Notes under the pieces: model-generated
Told to the model about the DNA's origin: nothing
What the model saw: the letters and a program-made list of their open reading frames with translations, nothing else
Databases searched by the model: none
Shown: positions 17,803 through 27,213 of the stretch, piece by piece
Layout: every line of letters begins with the position of its first letter
Numbering within the stretch: the stretch's first letter is position 1
Translations under genes and position numbers: made by a program
Assembly: GCF_946479755.1 (NCBI RefSeq)
Contig: NZ_CAMLHC010000003.1
Location: 186,001-250,000, forward strand
Origin: an uncultured Chitinophaga sp.
GTDB lineage: Bacteria; Bacteroidota; Bacteroidia; Chitinophagales; Chitinophagaceae
Length of the DNA: 64,000 nucleotides
Direction of reading: 5' to 3'

Positions 17803-18924
17803 TTACTGTAACAATGTAGCCAGCTTCTTCTCCAGTGCTTCTGCACGGAGGTTTTTGGCGACGATCTTCCCATCGGGGCCGATCAGGAAGTTAGCCGGAA
17901 TCCCCTGCACACCATACATTTTGGCGGCTTCGTTTTTCCAGCCTTTCAGATCAGACACCTGCGTCCACTGCAGCTGATCGTCATGAATGGCCTGCATCCA
18001 GAAGGACTTACCATTTTCATTGTCCAGGGAAACGCCCAGGATCGTGAAGTTTTTGTCCTTGAATTTATGGAAGGCGGCTACCACGTTGGGGTTCTCCTGG
18101 CGGCAGGGGCCGCACCAGCTGGCCCAGAAATCCACCAGCACATATTTACCGCGGAAGTCTTTCAGTGATACGGGATTTCCCAGCGTGTCGTTTTGAGTGA
18201 ACTCCGGCGCTACCACGCCAATGGCGGTCCTACGTTGACTTTCCAAAAGGTTTGCAAACTGCTGGCCGGATTTGCTTTTGCGTACGGTAGCCGACAACAG
18301 TTTAAATACCGGCTCCGCTACTTCCGGGTCCGGATCATAACCGGCCCACTCGGTCAGGGCATCAAGGCTCACCGTAGTATTCGGATGCGCTTTGATAAAG
18401 GCAGTCAGCACTTTCTGCTGAGCAGCGGCAATCGCTTTGTTATCTGCCTGGTACTGCTGTTTAAAAGCTTCCTGCTGCCGTTCTGCCGGTGGCGTGCCAT
18501 AGTACTTCTTGCTGAGTGCATCGGAACGTTTGGTCACATCGCTGGAAGCGGTTTTGTATTGCTGATGCACGGTATTGGCGGCACCGCCTTTTACGGTAGC
18601 ATTGGCAATGGAGTCAGCGCTCACCACTTTGATGTTGCCTTGTTCCAGGTAAAACACAAGGCGGTTGGCAGTAAAGGAAGACGAGAGCGTATTACCGGTA
18701 AAGAGGAACGCCCTGGCAGGTATATCGGTCTTACCCGTGAACGTAAAACTGCCATTATGGATGGCTACGGAATCAATTACCCTGCCTTTGCTGTTGCTGC
18801 TATACAGGTAAGCTTTTTCAAATTTGTTGTCCTTGCTGACGCTGCCGCTGATAGTATACGGCCCTTCCTGTGCAAATGCCAGGACAGGCAGCAAACAGGC
18901 GGTGGTTAATGCGAATGTTCTCAT
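17803..18924 (-). CDS. TlpA-family thiol-disulfide oxidoreductase with N-terminal DUF4369-like domain
   Basis: A periplasmic redox protein of 373 residues. A signal peptide (MRTFALTTACLLPVLAFA) is followed by a beta-rich DUF4369-like region (~20-120, with YTISGSVSKDNKFEKAYLYS), a helical linker, and a thioredoxin domain (~235-373). The active site ASWCGPCRQEN is near residue 270, and the cis-Pro loop is VQGIPANFLIGPDGKIVAKN. It likely reduces or isomerises disulfides in exported proteins. It is the last gene of the SusC/SusD cluster, 38 bp after the lipoprotein gene. Confidence 0.9.
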   Translation of the reverse strand: MRTFALTTACLLPVLAFAQEGPYTISGSVSKDNKFEKAYLYSSNSKGRVIDSVAIHNGSFTFTGKTDIPARAFLFTGNTLSSSFTANRLVFYLEQGNIKVVSADSIANATVKGGAANTVHQQYKTASSDVTKRSDALSKKYYGTPPAERQQEAFKQQYQADNKAIAAAQQKVLTAFIKAHPNTTVSLDALTEWAGYDPDPEVAEPVFKLLSATVRKSKSGQQFANLLESQRRTAIGVVAPEFTQNDTLGNPVSLKDFRGKYVLVDFWASWCGPCRQENPNVVAAFHKFKDKNFTILGVSLDNENGKSFWMQAIHDDQLQWTQVSDLKGWKNEAAKMYGVQGIPANFLIGPDGKIVAKNLRAEALEKKLATLLQ

Positions 18925-18962
18925 GTAATCGTTGGTTTATCTGATGTTGATGTATTGAAGGC

Positions 18963-19883
18963 TTAGTTCCCCAACTTTTCCCGGTATTTGTTACCTGCCG
19001 CCTGGATATCCCAGTCATAACTATTGAAGAAACGGATGATAACCTCATACTTGCGGGCACGGGCCGGGCTGCTATCGAGATACTTGGCTTTAATATTGGC
19101 GTAGGATTCTGTGGCAAGTAACCTGAACCATTCTCCGAAATCACTCTCGAAGTTGATACTGCCAACGGATGTGATGAAGCCACCGTTAAGAGCTATTTGG
19201 TCAAACGCTTTATCCCTCGCATCCTCATCCTTGTCCTTTTCGAATTGTTTAAATACTTTATCCCGCGCTTCACCGCCGTCATAGGCCTTTCCGGCCAGCA
19301 CAAATTCTGTAAGCGGAGCGTCAAAGCGAGCGGCAACCATACCTCCGAGATTTCCCCAGGTCATACGGACGAGGACAGAATCTTTATAGTAATGATTTGC
19401 AGGATCTGTGACCGGCAATGCACCGTATATTTGGTTGGGCCAGCATATTACCAGGCGGCTCCGCCCCAATACTTTAAAGTCATCCATCCAGAAACTACCG
19501 CCATAGCTTTTTACAAAGAAAAGCTCCAACGGAAAGAACTTTTTGGCGAATTTTTCAGATACATTGGAAAGCAACGTTTGTGCGTAAATGGTGGCGCCTG
19601 CCCGTTGATCGTTATCGATCTTTGCTACTCCCCAACGGTTAATGGGATCAGTTACCAGCACGCCATTGGTCACTTCTTTCCAGTGATTGAAATCCATCCG
19701 TACCCAGACGCCGTAACGATTGTAAAGGTCTTTTACTTCAGCAGGGGCATCGGCAGGCGGTGTAAACTGTTTTTCGATGCCCAGGTCCGGCGAAATCTCC
19801 GGTTTGTCTTCTTTCGAGCAGCCCATGCAACAGGCTGCCAGCGCAAGCAGGGAAATATATATTGGTTTCATGTTTTGTTTCAT
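18963..19883 (-). CDS. Surface lipoprotein resembling the putative zinc-metallopeptidase family of Sus-type loci
   Basis: A 306-residue lipoprotein with signal and lipobox (LAACCMGCSKED). DLYNRYGVWVRMDF and the C-terminal pattern NFESDFGEWFRLLATESY ... KYEVIIRFFNSYDWDIQ resemble the zinc-binding metallopeptidase family often encoded after SusD. The usual HExxH is not visible: the equivalent central region reads ARFDAPLTEFVLAGK. It may therefore be a non-catalytic binding subunit. It lies 13 bp from SusD in the same operon. Family assignment is moderate; the missing motif is seen directly. Confidence 0.6.
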   Translation of the reverse strand: MKQNMKPIYISLLALAACCMGCSKEDKPEISPDLGIEKQFTPPADAPAEVKDLYNRYGVWVRMDFNHWKEVTNGVLVTDPINRWGVAKIDNDQRAGATIYAQTLLSNVSEKFAKKFFPLELFFVKSYGGSFWMDDFKVLGRSRLVICWPNQIYGALPVTDPANHYYKDSVLVRMTWGNLGGMVAARFDAPLTEFVLAGKAYDGGEARDKVFKQFEKDKDEDARDKAFDQIALNGGFITSVGSINFESDFGEWFRLLATESYANIKAKYLDSSPARARKYEVIIRFFNSYDWDIQAAGNKYREKLGN

Positions 19884-19896
19884 TTTCAGGTGATGA

Positions 19897-21348
19897 TCAT
19901 GGATTTAAAGGAATGGAAGGGCTGTTGTTCAATTCTGAAGGTGGTATCTGCAACAGATACCTGTTATCATTTTGTTTTAAATTATAAATCTGTCCGTTTT
20001 TATAGACATGGGAGAGTGCCGGTTTGCCCAGCCTTCTCAAGTCCATCCAGCGTAAGCCCCCTTCGAAAGCGGTTTCCAAACGGCGTTCTTCTAAAATGCG
20101 GCTTAATAACGTTTCATCCGTGAAATCGTTCGCTTTCAGCGCTACAAACTCGCCTTTACGTATACGGCGTAGCAACAGCGTGTTGATATCGGCAACAGCT
20201 TTATCCTTCTGCTTCAGCCTTGCATATGCTTCCGCGCGTATTACATATGCCTCGCTTACTTTCAGTCCGATATAGTAACAGGGATTTTCCTGCTTAGCGT
20301 ACATATTGTACAGTGTAGGGCCATTTTGTTTACCTTCATTGGTGTTCATGTCTGCGAAAGTGGCGAAGATGTAACGGCGATAATCTTTACCACCAGTGGA
20401 ACGATTGCATAATGCAAACAGCTCTTGTGATGGCCTGAACATGTAGTTTGCATGATAGTAAATGTTTGTATTGGCCACCCCACCGGTGAAAAATAAGATC
20501 TCATTTTTATAGTCCCCACCATCGATTACGCCTACGTTACCAGTGAAGGCATATCTGTCTTCCTTATCATCGATGCGTGTCTGCATGTTGTTCATGTCAG
20601 ACAGCGGTTTGTTGACGATGACATCTGAGGCTGCGGAAATGGCCTTTTCGTAATCACCCATGAAGAGGTTCACGCGGGCACGCAGCGCCTGCACGGCACT
20701 CGCATCGAACCGGAATTTGTTACGGGACTTTTTACCGGCCAGTAACGCTGAGGCCTGGTCCAGATCGGACATAATCTGCATGTATACTTTCTCCAACGGC
20801 TCACGCACATTGTTTTGGGTATTCTGATGAACATCTTTAGCGGTCAGCGGCATGGGCACCCCATGCGCCTTCAGGGTTGCCGGACCGTAAGGCTCGGCGT
20901 AATAATTCACCAGGTAAAAGTAGCTCCAGGCGCGCAAAGCATATGCTTCGCCCTTTACGGTTTCAAATAACTCCTTTTCGCTGCTTGCCGGTTGCCGTTC
21001 GTCGAAGTTGTCCAAAACGGTGTTGGCATAGTAGATAGAAGTATAAAGCTGGCCCCAATAAGGATCCGTTTCAACCCCATCTGCCAGTTTCGAAGGCGAC
21101 CAGGTAAACCAAAGATCCAGATCTTTCTGGGCAGACGCGATAATGTTCAAATTGGCGTAAACATTGTCTGTCATCAGCTCTGTCTTCATAAAATAGTCTA
21201 CGCGCGGGTAGCCGCCCAGTAGAACAGATTCATAATCCGAGATAGTTACCGGCATCATTCGGTTCACCGGTTTGATGTCCAGCATTTTATTACAACTGGT
21301 GAAGATCAGTGAAAATAATAACAGGGGCGTCAGATATTTAAATTTCAT
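19897..21348 (-). CDS. SusD/RagB-family nutrient-binding lipoprotein
   Basis: A 483-residue outer-membrane lipoprotein that acts as the lid on the SusC barrel and binds the ligand. The start at 21348 gives a proper lipoprotein signal (MKFKYLTPLLLFSLIFTSCNK); the upstream extension overlaps SusC and lacks leader character. SusD marks are YALRAWSYFYLVNYYAEPYG, AYVIRAEAYARLKQKDKAV and the C-terminal EERRLETAFEGGLRWMDLRR. It starts 14 bp after the SusC stop. The transported substrate cannot be read from the sequence; no glycoside hydrolase lies nearby. Confidence 0.93.
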   Translation of the reverse strand: MKFKYLTPLLLFSLIFTSCNKMLDIKPVNRMMPVTISDYESVLLGGYPRVDYFMKTELMTDNVYANLNIIASAQKDLDLWFTWSPSKLADGVETDPYWGQLYTSIYYANTVLDNFDERQPASSEKELFETVKGEAYALRAWSYFYLVNYYAEPYGPATLKAHGVPMPLTAKDVHQNTQNNVREPLEKVYMQIMSDLDQASALLAGKKSRNKFRFDASAVQALRARVNLFMGDYEKAISAASDVIVNKPLSDMNNMQTRIDDKEDRYAFTGNVGVIDGGDYKNEILFFTGGVANTNIYYHANYMFRPSQELFALCNRSTGGKDYRRYIFATFADMNTNEGKQNGPTLYNMYAKQENPCYYIGLKVSEAYVIRAEAYARLKQKDKAVADINTLLLRRIRKGEFVALKANDFTDETLLSRILEERRLETAFEGGLRWMDLRRLGKPALSHVYKNGQIYNLKQNDNRYLLQIPPSELNNSPSIPLNP

Positions 21349-21362
21349 GATAGCAGCTGTTT

Positions 21363-24300
21363 TTAAAACTGTAAGGAAAAAGAGAAAGAATAAGAACGTG
21401 GCAGCGGCAAATAGGTGTTGCCGAAGGACACATTGGCAGACCTGGTATTGTCGTATTTCATTACAGAGCCGGTCGCCTCCGGGTCCTGTCCCTTCAGGGC
21501 GCTGTTCTTCCATACATGGAGGTTGTTCCCCTGCAGCATGAAACGCATGTTCTGGATGCCGCTCTTACGCAGGCGTGCGTTATAGAGGTCATAACTCAGT
21601 GAAAGGTTTTGCAGGCGTACAAAATCGCCTTTTACAGTACGCAAATCGCTGTTGTTATACATGGTGCCGTTATATGGCGATACATCTGTCAGTCCCGGGA
21701 TGTTAGTTTCTGACTCCAGCCTGGGAATATTGGTCGTCAGCTCATCGCCTGGTTGCTGCCAGCGGTTTACCCATTCGGCTGACAAGTTTTGAGTCGGCTC
21801 AGGATAATAGAAAAGATCGCTGCTGGTGAGGTTACGGAGCCGTATGACGTTGCCGAAGCTTCCTATAAACAGTGCTGACAAGGTGAATTTTTTATAGGAA
21901 ATTGTGTTCGTAAAACCTCCCTGGACAAGTGGCATAGTAGAACCTGAATATTCAAGGCCATTGATGTTACGCATGCCGCTGGATACTGTTTCACCTGGCT
22001 TGGCCGTATAAAAAGTAGCGCGGCCATCTTTATTTAATCCTGCGAAGCGGTAGGACCATAAACCATTGATAGGCTTGCCCACAACAGCAGACGCGGCATA
22101 ATCGTAACGCTGTGCGTTAGTCATCCCATCAACAGTAGGAAGGGAATATACATCCAGCACTTCATTCTTGTTATATCCCGCATTGATGTTGGTGGACCAA
22201 CGGAAATCTTTGCTGTCGATGTTAATGGTGCTGATAGATACTTCCAGGCCAGTGTTTTTCATAGAGGCCCAGTTTACCTGCAGTGTGTTGAAACCAGATA
22301 CCTGTGATACCCGTTTGCTGCCCAGCAAGTCCACTCCTTTTTTATGATACCATTCTACAGTGGCCATCACGCGGCGCTTCCATAGTCCTATTTCCAATGC
22401 GAGGTTAGTGGTATAGTTTTTTTCCCATTTCAGATTGGGGTTCTTCGGTGCATTAATGATCAGATAGTTGTCTGTATTGGCCAGATCAGGCTTACCAATG
22501 GTAGCTACCAGGTCAGAGTATGCCTGAGAGGCGACGTTACCCTGGCTGCCGTAGGAAGCGCGGAAGGTAAGGTAACTCAGCCAGTCTTTGTTGGCGAAGA
22601 AATTTTCTTCTTTCATCTGGTAGTTGGCGCCTACCGCCCATAGCGGCTGGAACAACTGGTTAGTGCGGAGGCCAAAGCGGTTAGATCCGTCGGTGCGTGC
22701 GTTAAAGCTAACGGTATAGCGGTTTTTATAGGTGTACCCGGTTGTGCCAAAATAAGAAACAGCGGCTGTCTGGTTGAGGCTTTCTGACCAGTAAGGGCGG
22801 CCGATCTGCTTCATCAGTTCAAACTGCGGCATCTGCTGGCGACCACGTTCATGCACATAGCCATATATTTCCGTCACTTCGTCCTCGTATCTGGAGGTGC
22901 GTATTTCCTGACCAGCCATCACATCAAAGCGGTGATGGGCATTCAATACAGGCATGAACGAAACCTGGTTCCGGAGTGTAAGCGATTTATTATTGTTGTT
23001 TCTGCCTTTACGGTAACCGCCTTCTTTCCAAAGTTGTACTCCTTGGTAGTCTATGACAATATAATAGTCTCGCTGTCTGCTTTTTACAAAGTAGCTGTTT
23101 TCTGTAGCTACATCTTCATCGGTAGTATTTTGGTTGGCAAAGGAGAAAAGGCTGCTGAATATAAGAGAATTGATGGGTTTCCACTCTAAGTCCAACGTTC
23201 CCCGGATACCAAAGTTCTGAGAATTCCGCCAGCCATAGTTGCGGTTTTCCAGAAAATTGTATTTGATGCCGGTGTAGTAAAGATGATTGAATTGACCGGT
23301 TTCATCGTAGGCGTTCTGTGCACGGGTCGTGTAAATCGACCACTCAAATGGGTTTTCGCGGGAATCTGTGGCAAAGAAACTACCGTTGTCACGACGGTTA
23401 ATGTCCAGCATACCGCCTACGCGGAGTGTGGGATGAAGCTTGGTATATACTTTCAGGGAGCCTGTGTACGTTTTCATGCCTGTCTGGAGCGCCGTGGCCT
23501 GTTCGTCCATATAGCTGCCGGAGAGATAAAACGTCGTTTTTTCATTGCCGCCGGAAATATTCAGGTTCTGACGATGCGTAAACGAATTACGAAAAAGATA
23601 ATCAAACCAGTCGGTGTTGACTGACTCCAGCTGATTTACTTTTTTCTCGAAGTCAGCCCAGGTTATTTTATGATCATGTACATCTACCAAAGCGCGCTCA
23701 AAATCGGTGGACGTACCATATTCACCGGCCCGGGAGGAGCCTGCTGTCAAAACGCCGCGGCGCATCATCTCCAGGTTTACACCAATCCTTTCCTTGGAAT
23801 TCATCATATACGCATCTTCGATCCTCGGCCGCATACCCACCGTAGCAAAGCTGCTGAAGTTGATCCTGGTCTTCCCGGCTGTTCCCTTTTTGGAAGTCAG
23901 CACAATTACCCCGTTGGCGGCTTTGGTACCGTAGATGGCGGTGGCAGCCGCGTCTTTCAGCACGTTGATGGATTCGATGTCTTCTACGTTGATGCCACCG
24001 ATACCGGAAGCGATCAGGTTACGGTTGGTGAGGATGTCATCTACAGAGGCGTTGATAGGATCGTCGAGGATGATACCGTCTACCACCCACAGCGGCTGCG
24101 TGTTACCGCTCAGGGTAGACGTACCGCGGATGCGTATCTGCGGCACTGCGCCGGGCGCGCCGGAAGTGCTCATCACCACCATACCGGGCACCTGGCCCTG
24201 CAACAGCTTGTCGATATTAGGCTGATTGATGGTTTTGAGATTTTCGGTTTTAAGGGAGGTGATGGAAGAGGTGAGGGAGCGGCGCTCTACTTTCTGGTAG

Positions 24301-25010
24301 CCGGTTACCACCACTTCGCTCATGCTCTTGTCTTCCTGGCTGAGGACTACATTGATCACTGTTCTGCCTTTGATGGGCTCTTCGTGGTTCTTGTAACCGA
24401 TGAAGGAAAACACCAGCACCGTCGCCTCGTCGGCGGCCTGTATGTACCACGCGCCCTGTTCGTTGGAGATAGTGCCGCCGTTGGTGCCTTTGATCTTGAC
24501 AGTCACCCCGATGAGCGGCATCCCCTTGGCGTCCCGCACCGTACCATTGATCCGTTGCAGAACGGGTGCGGGGATATCCGCTACCGGCTTGGGTTTGATA
24601 AGGATCGTATTATTTTCTTCAATGCTGTAGGTAATAGGCTGGTTACTGGTAATATAGTCCAGCGCTTCTTTCAGCGGTACCTCGTTCAGCTGCGCGGAAA
24701 CGGCGTGTGTGTTTTTCAGTGTTTCGTTGCTGTACAGAAACAGGTAACCGGTCTGCTGGCGGATGGTGCTGAAGAGCTGTTGCACAGAGGCATTACGCCC
24801 TGTTAATGTCACTTTCTGGGAATACACCCGGGCGCTAACCTGCAGGCAAAATGCAAGCATTAGCATTCCTGTAAGTTTCATCATTAATAACGCTTTTTTA
24901 AATCGGTTCCGGTCAGACTGTCTGGTGGTGGGATCTGACGGAATTTTGGTTGTTGGTATCGGTATACAACGGGGCAATAAGCCCCCTTGGGAGAATAAAC
25001 TTTCTCTCAT
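21363..25010 (-). CDS. SusC/RagA-family TonB-dependent receptor with STN domain
   Basis: Outer-membrane transporter of 1215 residues. In order: a leader with hydrophobic stretch ~44-62; STN domain ~75-137 (SVQQLFSTIRQQTGYLFLYS); carboxypeptidase-regulatory-like domain ~154-225; SusC plug ~229-375 (SEVVVTGYQK, GQVPGMVVMS, VLKDAAATAIYGTKAANGVI); then the barrel, ending in Phe after YSFSFSLQ. The STN domain implies signalling to the FecR/ECF pair encoded upstream. The start at 25010 keeps a long pre-signal tail often seen in this family; Met at residues 43-44 is the alternative. It is transcribed toward SusD. Confidence 0.95.
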   Translation of the reverse strand: MRESLFSQGGLLPRCIPIPTTKIPSDPTTRQSDRNRFKKALLMMKLTGMLMLAFCLQVSARVYSQKVTLTGRNASVQQLFSTIRQQTGYLFLYSNETLKNTHAVSAQLNEVPLKEALDYITSNQPITYSIEENNTILIKPKPVADIPAPVLQRINGTVRDAKGMPLIGVTVKIKGTNGGTISNEQGAWYIQAADEATVLVFSFIGYKNHEEPIKGRTVINVVLSQEDKSMSEVVVTGYQKVERRSLTSSITSLKTENLKTINQPNIDKLLQGQVPGMVVMSTSGAPGAVPQIRIRGTSTLSGNTQPLWVVDGIILDDPINASVDDILTNRNLIASGIGGINVEDIESINVLKDAAATAIYGTKAANGVIVLTSKKGTAGKTRINFSSFATVGMRPRIEDAYMMNSKERIGVNLEMMRRGVLTAGSSRAGEYGTSTDFERALVDVHDHKITWADFEKKVNQLESVNTDWFDYLFRNSFTHRQNLNISGGNEKTTFYLSGSYMDEQATALQTGMKTYTGSLKVYTKLHPTLRVGGMLDINRRDNGSFFATDSRENPFEWSIYTTRAQNAYDETGQFNHLYYTGIKYNFLENRNYGWRNSQNFGIRGTLDLEWKPINSLIFSSLFSFANQNTTDEDVATENSYFVKSRQRDYYIVIDYQGVQLWKEGGYRKGRNNNNKSLTLRNQVSFMPVLNAHHRFDVMAGQEIRTSRYEDEVTEIYGYVHERGRQQMPQFELMKQIGRPYWSESLNQTAAVSYFGTTGYTYKNRYTVSFNARTDGSNRFGLRTNQLFQPLWAVGANYQMKEENFFANKDWLSYLTFRASYGSQGNVASQAYSDLVATIGKPDLANTDNYLIINAPKNPNLKWEKNYTTNLALEIGLWKRRVMATVEWYHKKGVDLLGSKRVSQVSGFNTLQVNWASMKNTGLEVSISTINIDSKDFRWSTNINAGYNKNEVLDVYSLPTVDGMTNAQRYDYAASAVVGKPINGLWSYRFAGLNKDGRATFYTAKPGETVSSGMRNINGLEYSGSTMPLVQGGFTNTISYKKFTLSALFIGSFGNVIRLRNLTSSDLFYYPEPTQNLSAEWVNRWQQPGDELTTNIPRLESETNIPGLTDVSPYNGTMYNNSDLRTVKGDFVRLQNLSLSYDLYNARLRKSGIQNMRFMLQGNNLHVWKNSALKGQDPEATGSVMKYDNTRSANVSFGNTYLPLPRSYSFSFSLQF

Positions 25011-25213
25011 ATCTTCGTGTCGTTTGGATTTACGATGATGGTTTGTAATAAATCATGATCCTGCCTGGCCATGGAATACGAGCCGGCGTCAGGCAATGTA
25101 GATCTGGCATGCACCGGGAACGCGCCAACGTTTCCGGTTTTTTAATGGTGGTTGTCTTAAAGTCGCGTTTTGTATTAATTTAATATCATGGTATGGCCCT
25201 CCCTGCCATTTTT

Positions 25214-26383
25214 TTATTCCAGGATGATGATCCTGTCTTTTGCCTGTTGTCCCTGTCCGGCCCTGACAAGCCTGAAACGGGCCTGGCCGGTTTGTTCCAG
25301 CATATGCACTACTTTGGACAACGGCTGACTTCTGGCGATTTGCCCGGTGTAGTGTATGTCGGGCTTCGCTTCATATTTTACTTCGATATCGTACCAGCGT
25401 TCCAGGCAACGCATCACCGTTTCCAGGTCAGCATTGTCGAACAGGAACAGCCCGTTCTTCCAGGCGATAACATCAGGCGCAAAAGTACGCGCTACGGTCA
25501 GTGGCTGGCCGCCGTTATGGGCTGCTATGGCCTGCTGCCCCGGCTCCAGCACTACGCCGGCGTCTTTACCGGGTGTGTTCACTTTCACCCGGCCGTCAAC
25601 TAGTGTGGTGACAGTATAAGCTTCGTCCGTATAGGCGTTGATGTTGAAACTGGTGCCCAGCACCTGGATTTCCTGTGTCGCTGTCTTTACCCTGAAAGGC
25701 TGTGCTGCGTTGGCGGCGACTTCAAAATAAGCTTCCCCCTGCAGTTCCACGGTCCTGTCGGCGCCGTTAAAGGCGGTGGGATAACGCAGCGCAGAAGCGG
25801 TGTTAAGCCACACCGCGGTACCATCGGGCAATATAACCCGGAACTGCCCGCCGCGGGGCGTGGTCAGCGTATTATAAGCCGTAACGGCGCTGCGCGCCTG
25901 TACGCTGTATTGCAGCTGCCCGCCGGATTGACGGATAGTCGTTTGCTGCTGGCCAATGACCTGCTGCCCGCTGCTGTCCAGTGCCATGGTGCTGCCATCG
26001 GCGAGTGTGAGTACGGCTTTGTTGCCGCCAGGCGCCTTGTCTGCCAAAGGCGCCACCGCCTCCTGGCGGGGTTGCGTGAGCAGCCAGGTGCCGCTGCCTA
26101 ATAACAACAAACCGGCAGCGGCGGCCCACCAGCTGTGGCGCAGGTAACGAACGACGGATGAAGAGGCCGGTTTCCCGGTAATATGTTGCAAGGTGGCCTG
26201 TATGGCCCTTTCCGGCATAGTGGCTGTCCCGCTGGTGGCGTGGAACAACCGGTCAATGGCTGTTTTTATGGCGGCTTCATGTTCAGGTTGCTGCATCAGC
26301 GCGTCAAACTCCCGGAGCTCTTCGGGCGTAGCCTGGCCTGCAGTGGTCCTGCTAAATAAATATTCCAGTCGATTTTGGTCCAT
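25214..26383 (-). CDS. FecR-family anti-sigma factor
   Basis: A 389-residue inner-membrane regulator. The cytoplasmic N-terminus (LEYLFSRTTAGQATPEELREFD) should hold the sigma factor. One membrane span lies at ~88-105 (WWAAAAGLLLLGSGTWLL). The periplasmic FecR domain includes YNTLTTPRGGQFRVILPDGT and VWLNTASALRYPTAF, with QVLGTSFNINAY after it. The C-terminal DUF4974-like part (NADLETVMRCLERWYDIEV) is the surface expected to receive the STN signal from SusC. It lies ~100 bp downstream of the sigma factor on the same strand. Confidence 0.93.
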   Translation of the reverse strand: MDQNRLEYLFSRTTAGQATPEELREFDALMQQPEHEAAIKTAIDRLFHATSGTATMPERAIQATLQHITGKPASSSVVRYLRHSWWAAAAGLLLLGSGTWLLTQPRQEAVAPLADKAPGGNKAVLTLADGSTMALDSSGQQVIGQQQTTIRQSGGQLQYSVQARSAVTAYNTLTTPRGGQFRVILPDGTAVWLNTASALRYPTAFNGADRTVELQGEAYFEVAANAAQPFRVKTATQEIQVLGTSFNINAYTDEAYTVTTLVDGRVKVNTPGKDAGVVLEPGQQAIAAHNGGQPLTVARTFAPDVIAWKNGLFLFDNADLETVMRCLERWYDIEVKYEAKPDIHYTGQIARSQPLSKVVHMLEQTGQARFRLVRAGQGQQAKDRIIILE

Positions 26384-26482
26384 ATAAGCTGTAAACGGTC
26401 GTAAATAGTAGGTGGTACGGCTCCGTTAATCATAAAGATCCAGGAAAGCGAAGCGGTGGGGGGTATGAAAAAAAAATATTTT

Positions 26483-27085
26483 TTAATTGAGTGTATGCAG
26501 GGTCGAGATAAAGATCAGCTCTGCACCGATCATAAAGGCATCGTGGGATTCGAGGAAGCTACGGATATTTTTAATGGCCAGCGAGAGATGCTCCTTCACG
26601 GTATCCGGACGGATCTGCATCCGGGTGGCGATCTCCTCCCGCTTTAAACCCTCTTCGCGGCTCAACCGCCACGCCATCTGTTGCCGGAGCGGCAACTGGC
26701 TCACGGCTTTGTTCACCAGCTGGTGGTAGTTACGGTAAATGATATGCTCATCGGTTTCGTTGGAAACAGGCAGCGGCAGCTCAAGGGTGTCCAGTATCAC
26801 TTTCAGCCGGGTGCTGCGCCGCAGGGCCTTGTAAGCGTCGTTACGCGCAATGATGAACAACCAGGACGGAATATCCACGATATCCGGCAGCTGCGCCTGT
26901 TGTTTCCATACTTTCAGGAAAACATCCTGCACCAGCTCTTCCGCCACGGATTCCGTCTGCGTCAGCATCAGTCCTACTTCGTAAATTCTCTGGTAATGGT
27001 GACGGAAAAAGACAGCAAAAGCGGATTCATCACCTTTGGCTATCCGGGCAACGATCTCCCTTTCATTATATTGACTGCCCCTCAT
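26483..27085 (-). CDS. ECF-type RNA polymerase sigma factor
   Basis: A 200-residue sigma-70 family protein of the kind paired with FecR in Bacteroidota. Region 2 spans FAVFFRHHYQRIYEVGLML ... EELVQDVFLKVWKQ. Region 4 is LPLRQQMAWRLSREEG followed by KREEIATRMQIRPDTVKEHL. It should drive the SusC/SusD operon once released from FecR. It is the first gene of the leftward locus, divergent from the aminotransferase at 27214. Confidence 0.95.
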   Translation of the reverse strand: MRGSQYNEREIVARIAKGDESAFAVFFRHHYQRIYEVGLMLTQTESVAEELVQDVFLKVWKQQAQLPDIVDIPSWLFIIARNDAYKALRRSTRLKVILDTLELPLPVSNETDEHIIYRNYHQLVNKAVSQLPLRQQMAWRLSREEGLKREEIATRMQIRPDTVKEHLSLAIKNIRSFLESHDAFMIGAELIFISTLHTLN

Positions 27086-27213
27086 CAGTTAAAGTATTCT
27101 CCCGCTCACAAAAGTTGGTTTGGCTGGTTTGGGCGCTAAAGTATCAAAATCTTTTTAAAAACACAAACACCGGCCCTTTCAGGGCATTTGACAAACTTTA
27201 AGTAGCTTTAAGG

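Noticed and set aside
21349..21513. N-terminal extension of the SusD frame
   Set aside because: It overlaps the 3' end of SusC and delays the clear lipoprotein signal that begins at 21348.
23670..24806. Long plus-strand open frame inside the SusC gene
   Set aside because: It is antisense to the conserved plug and STN coding region and has an unlikely composition rich in His and Gly.
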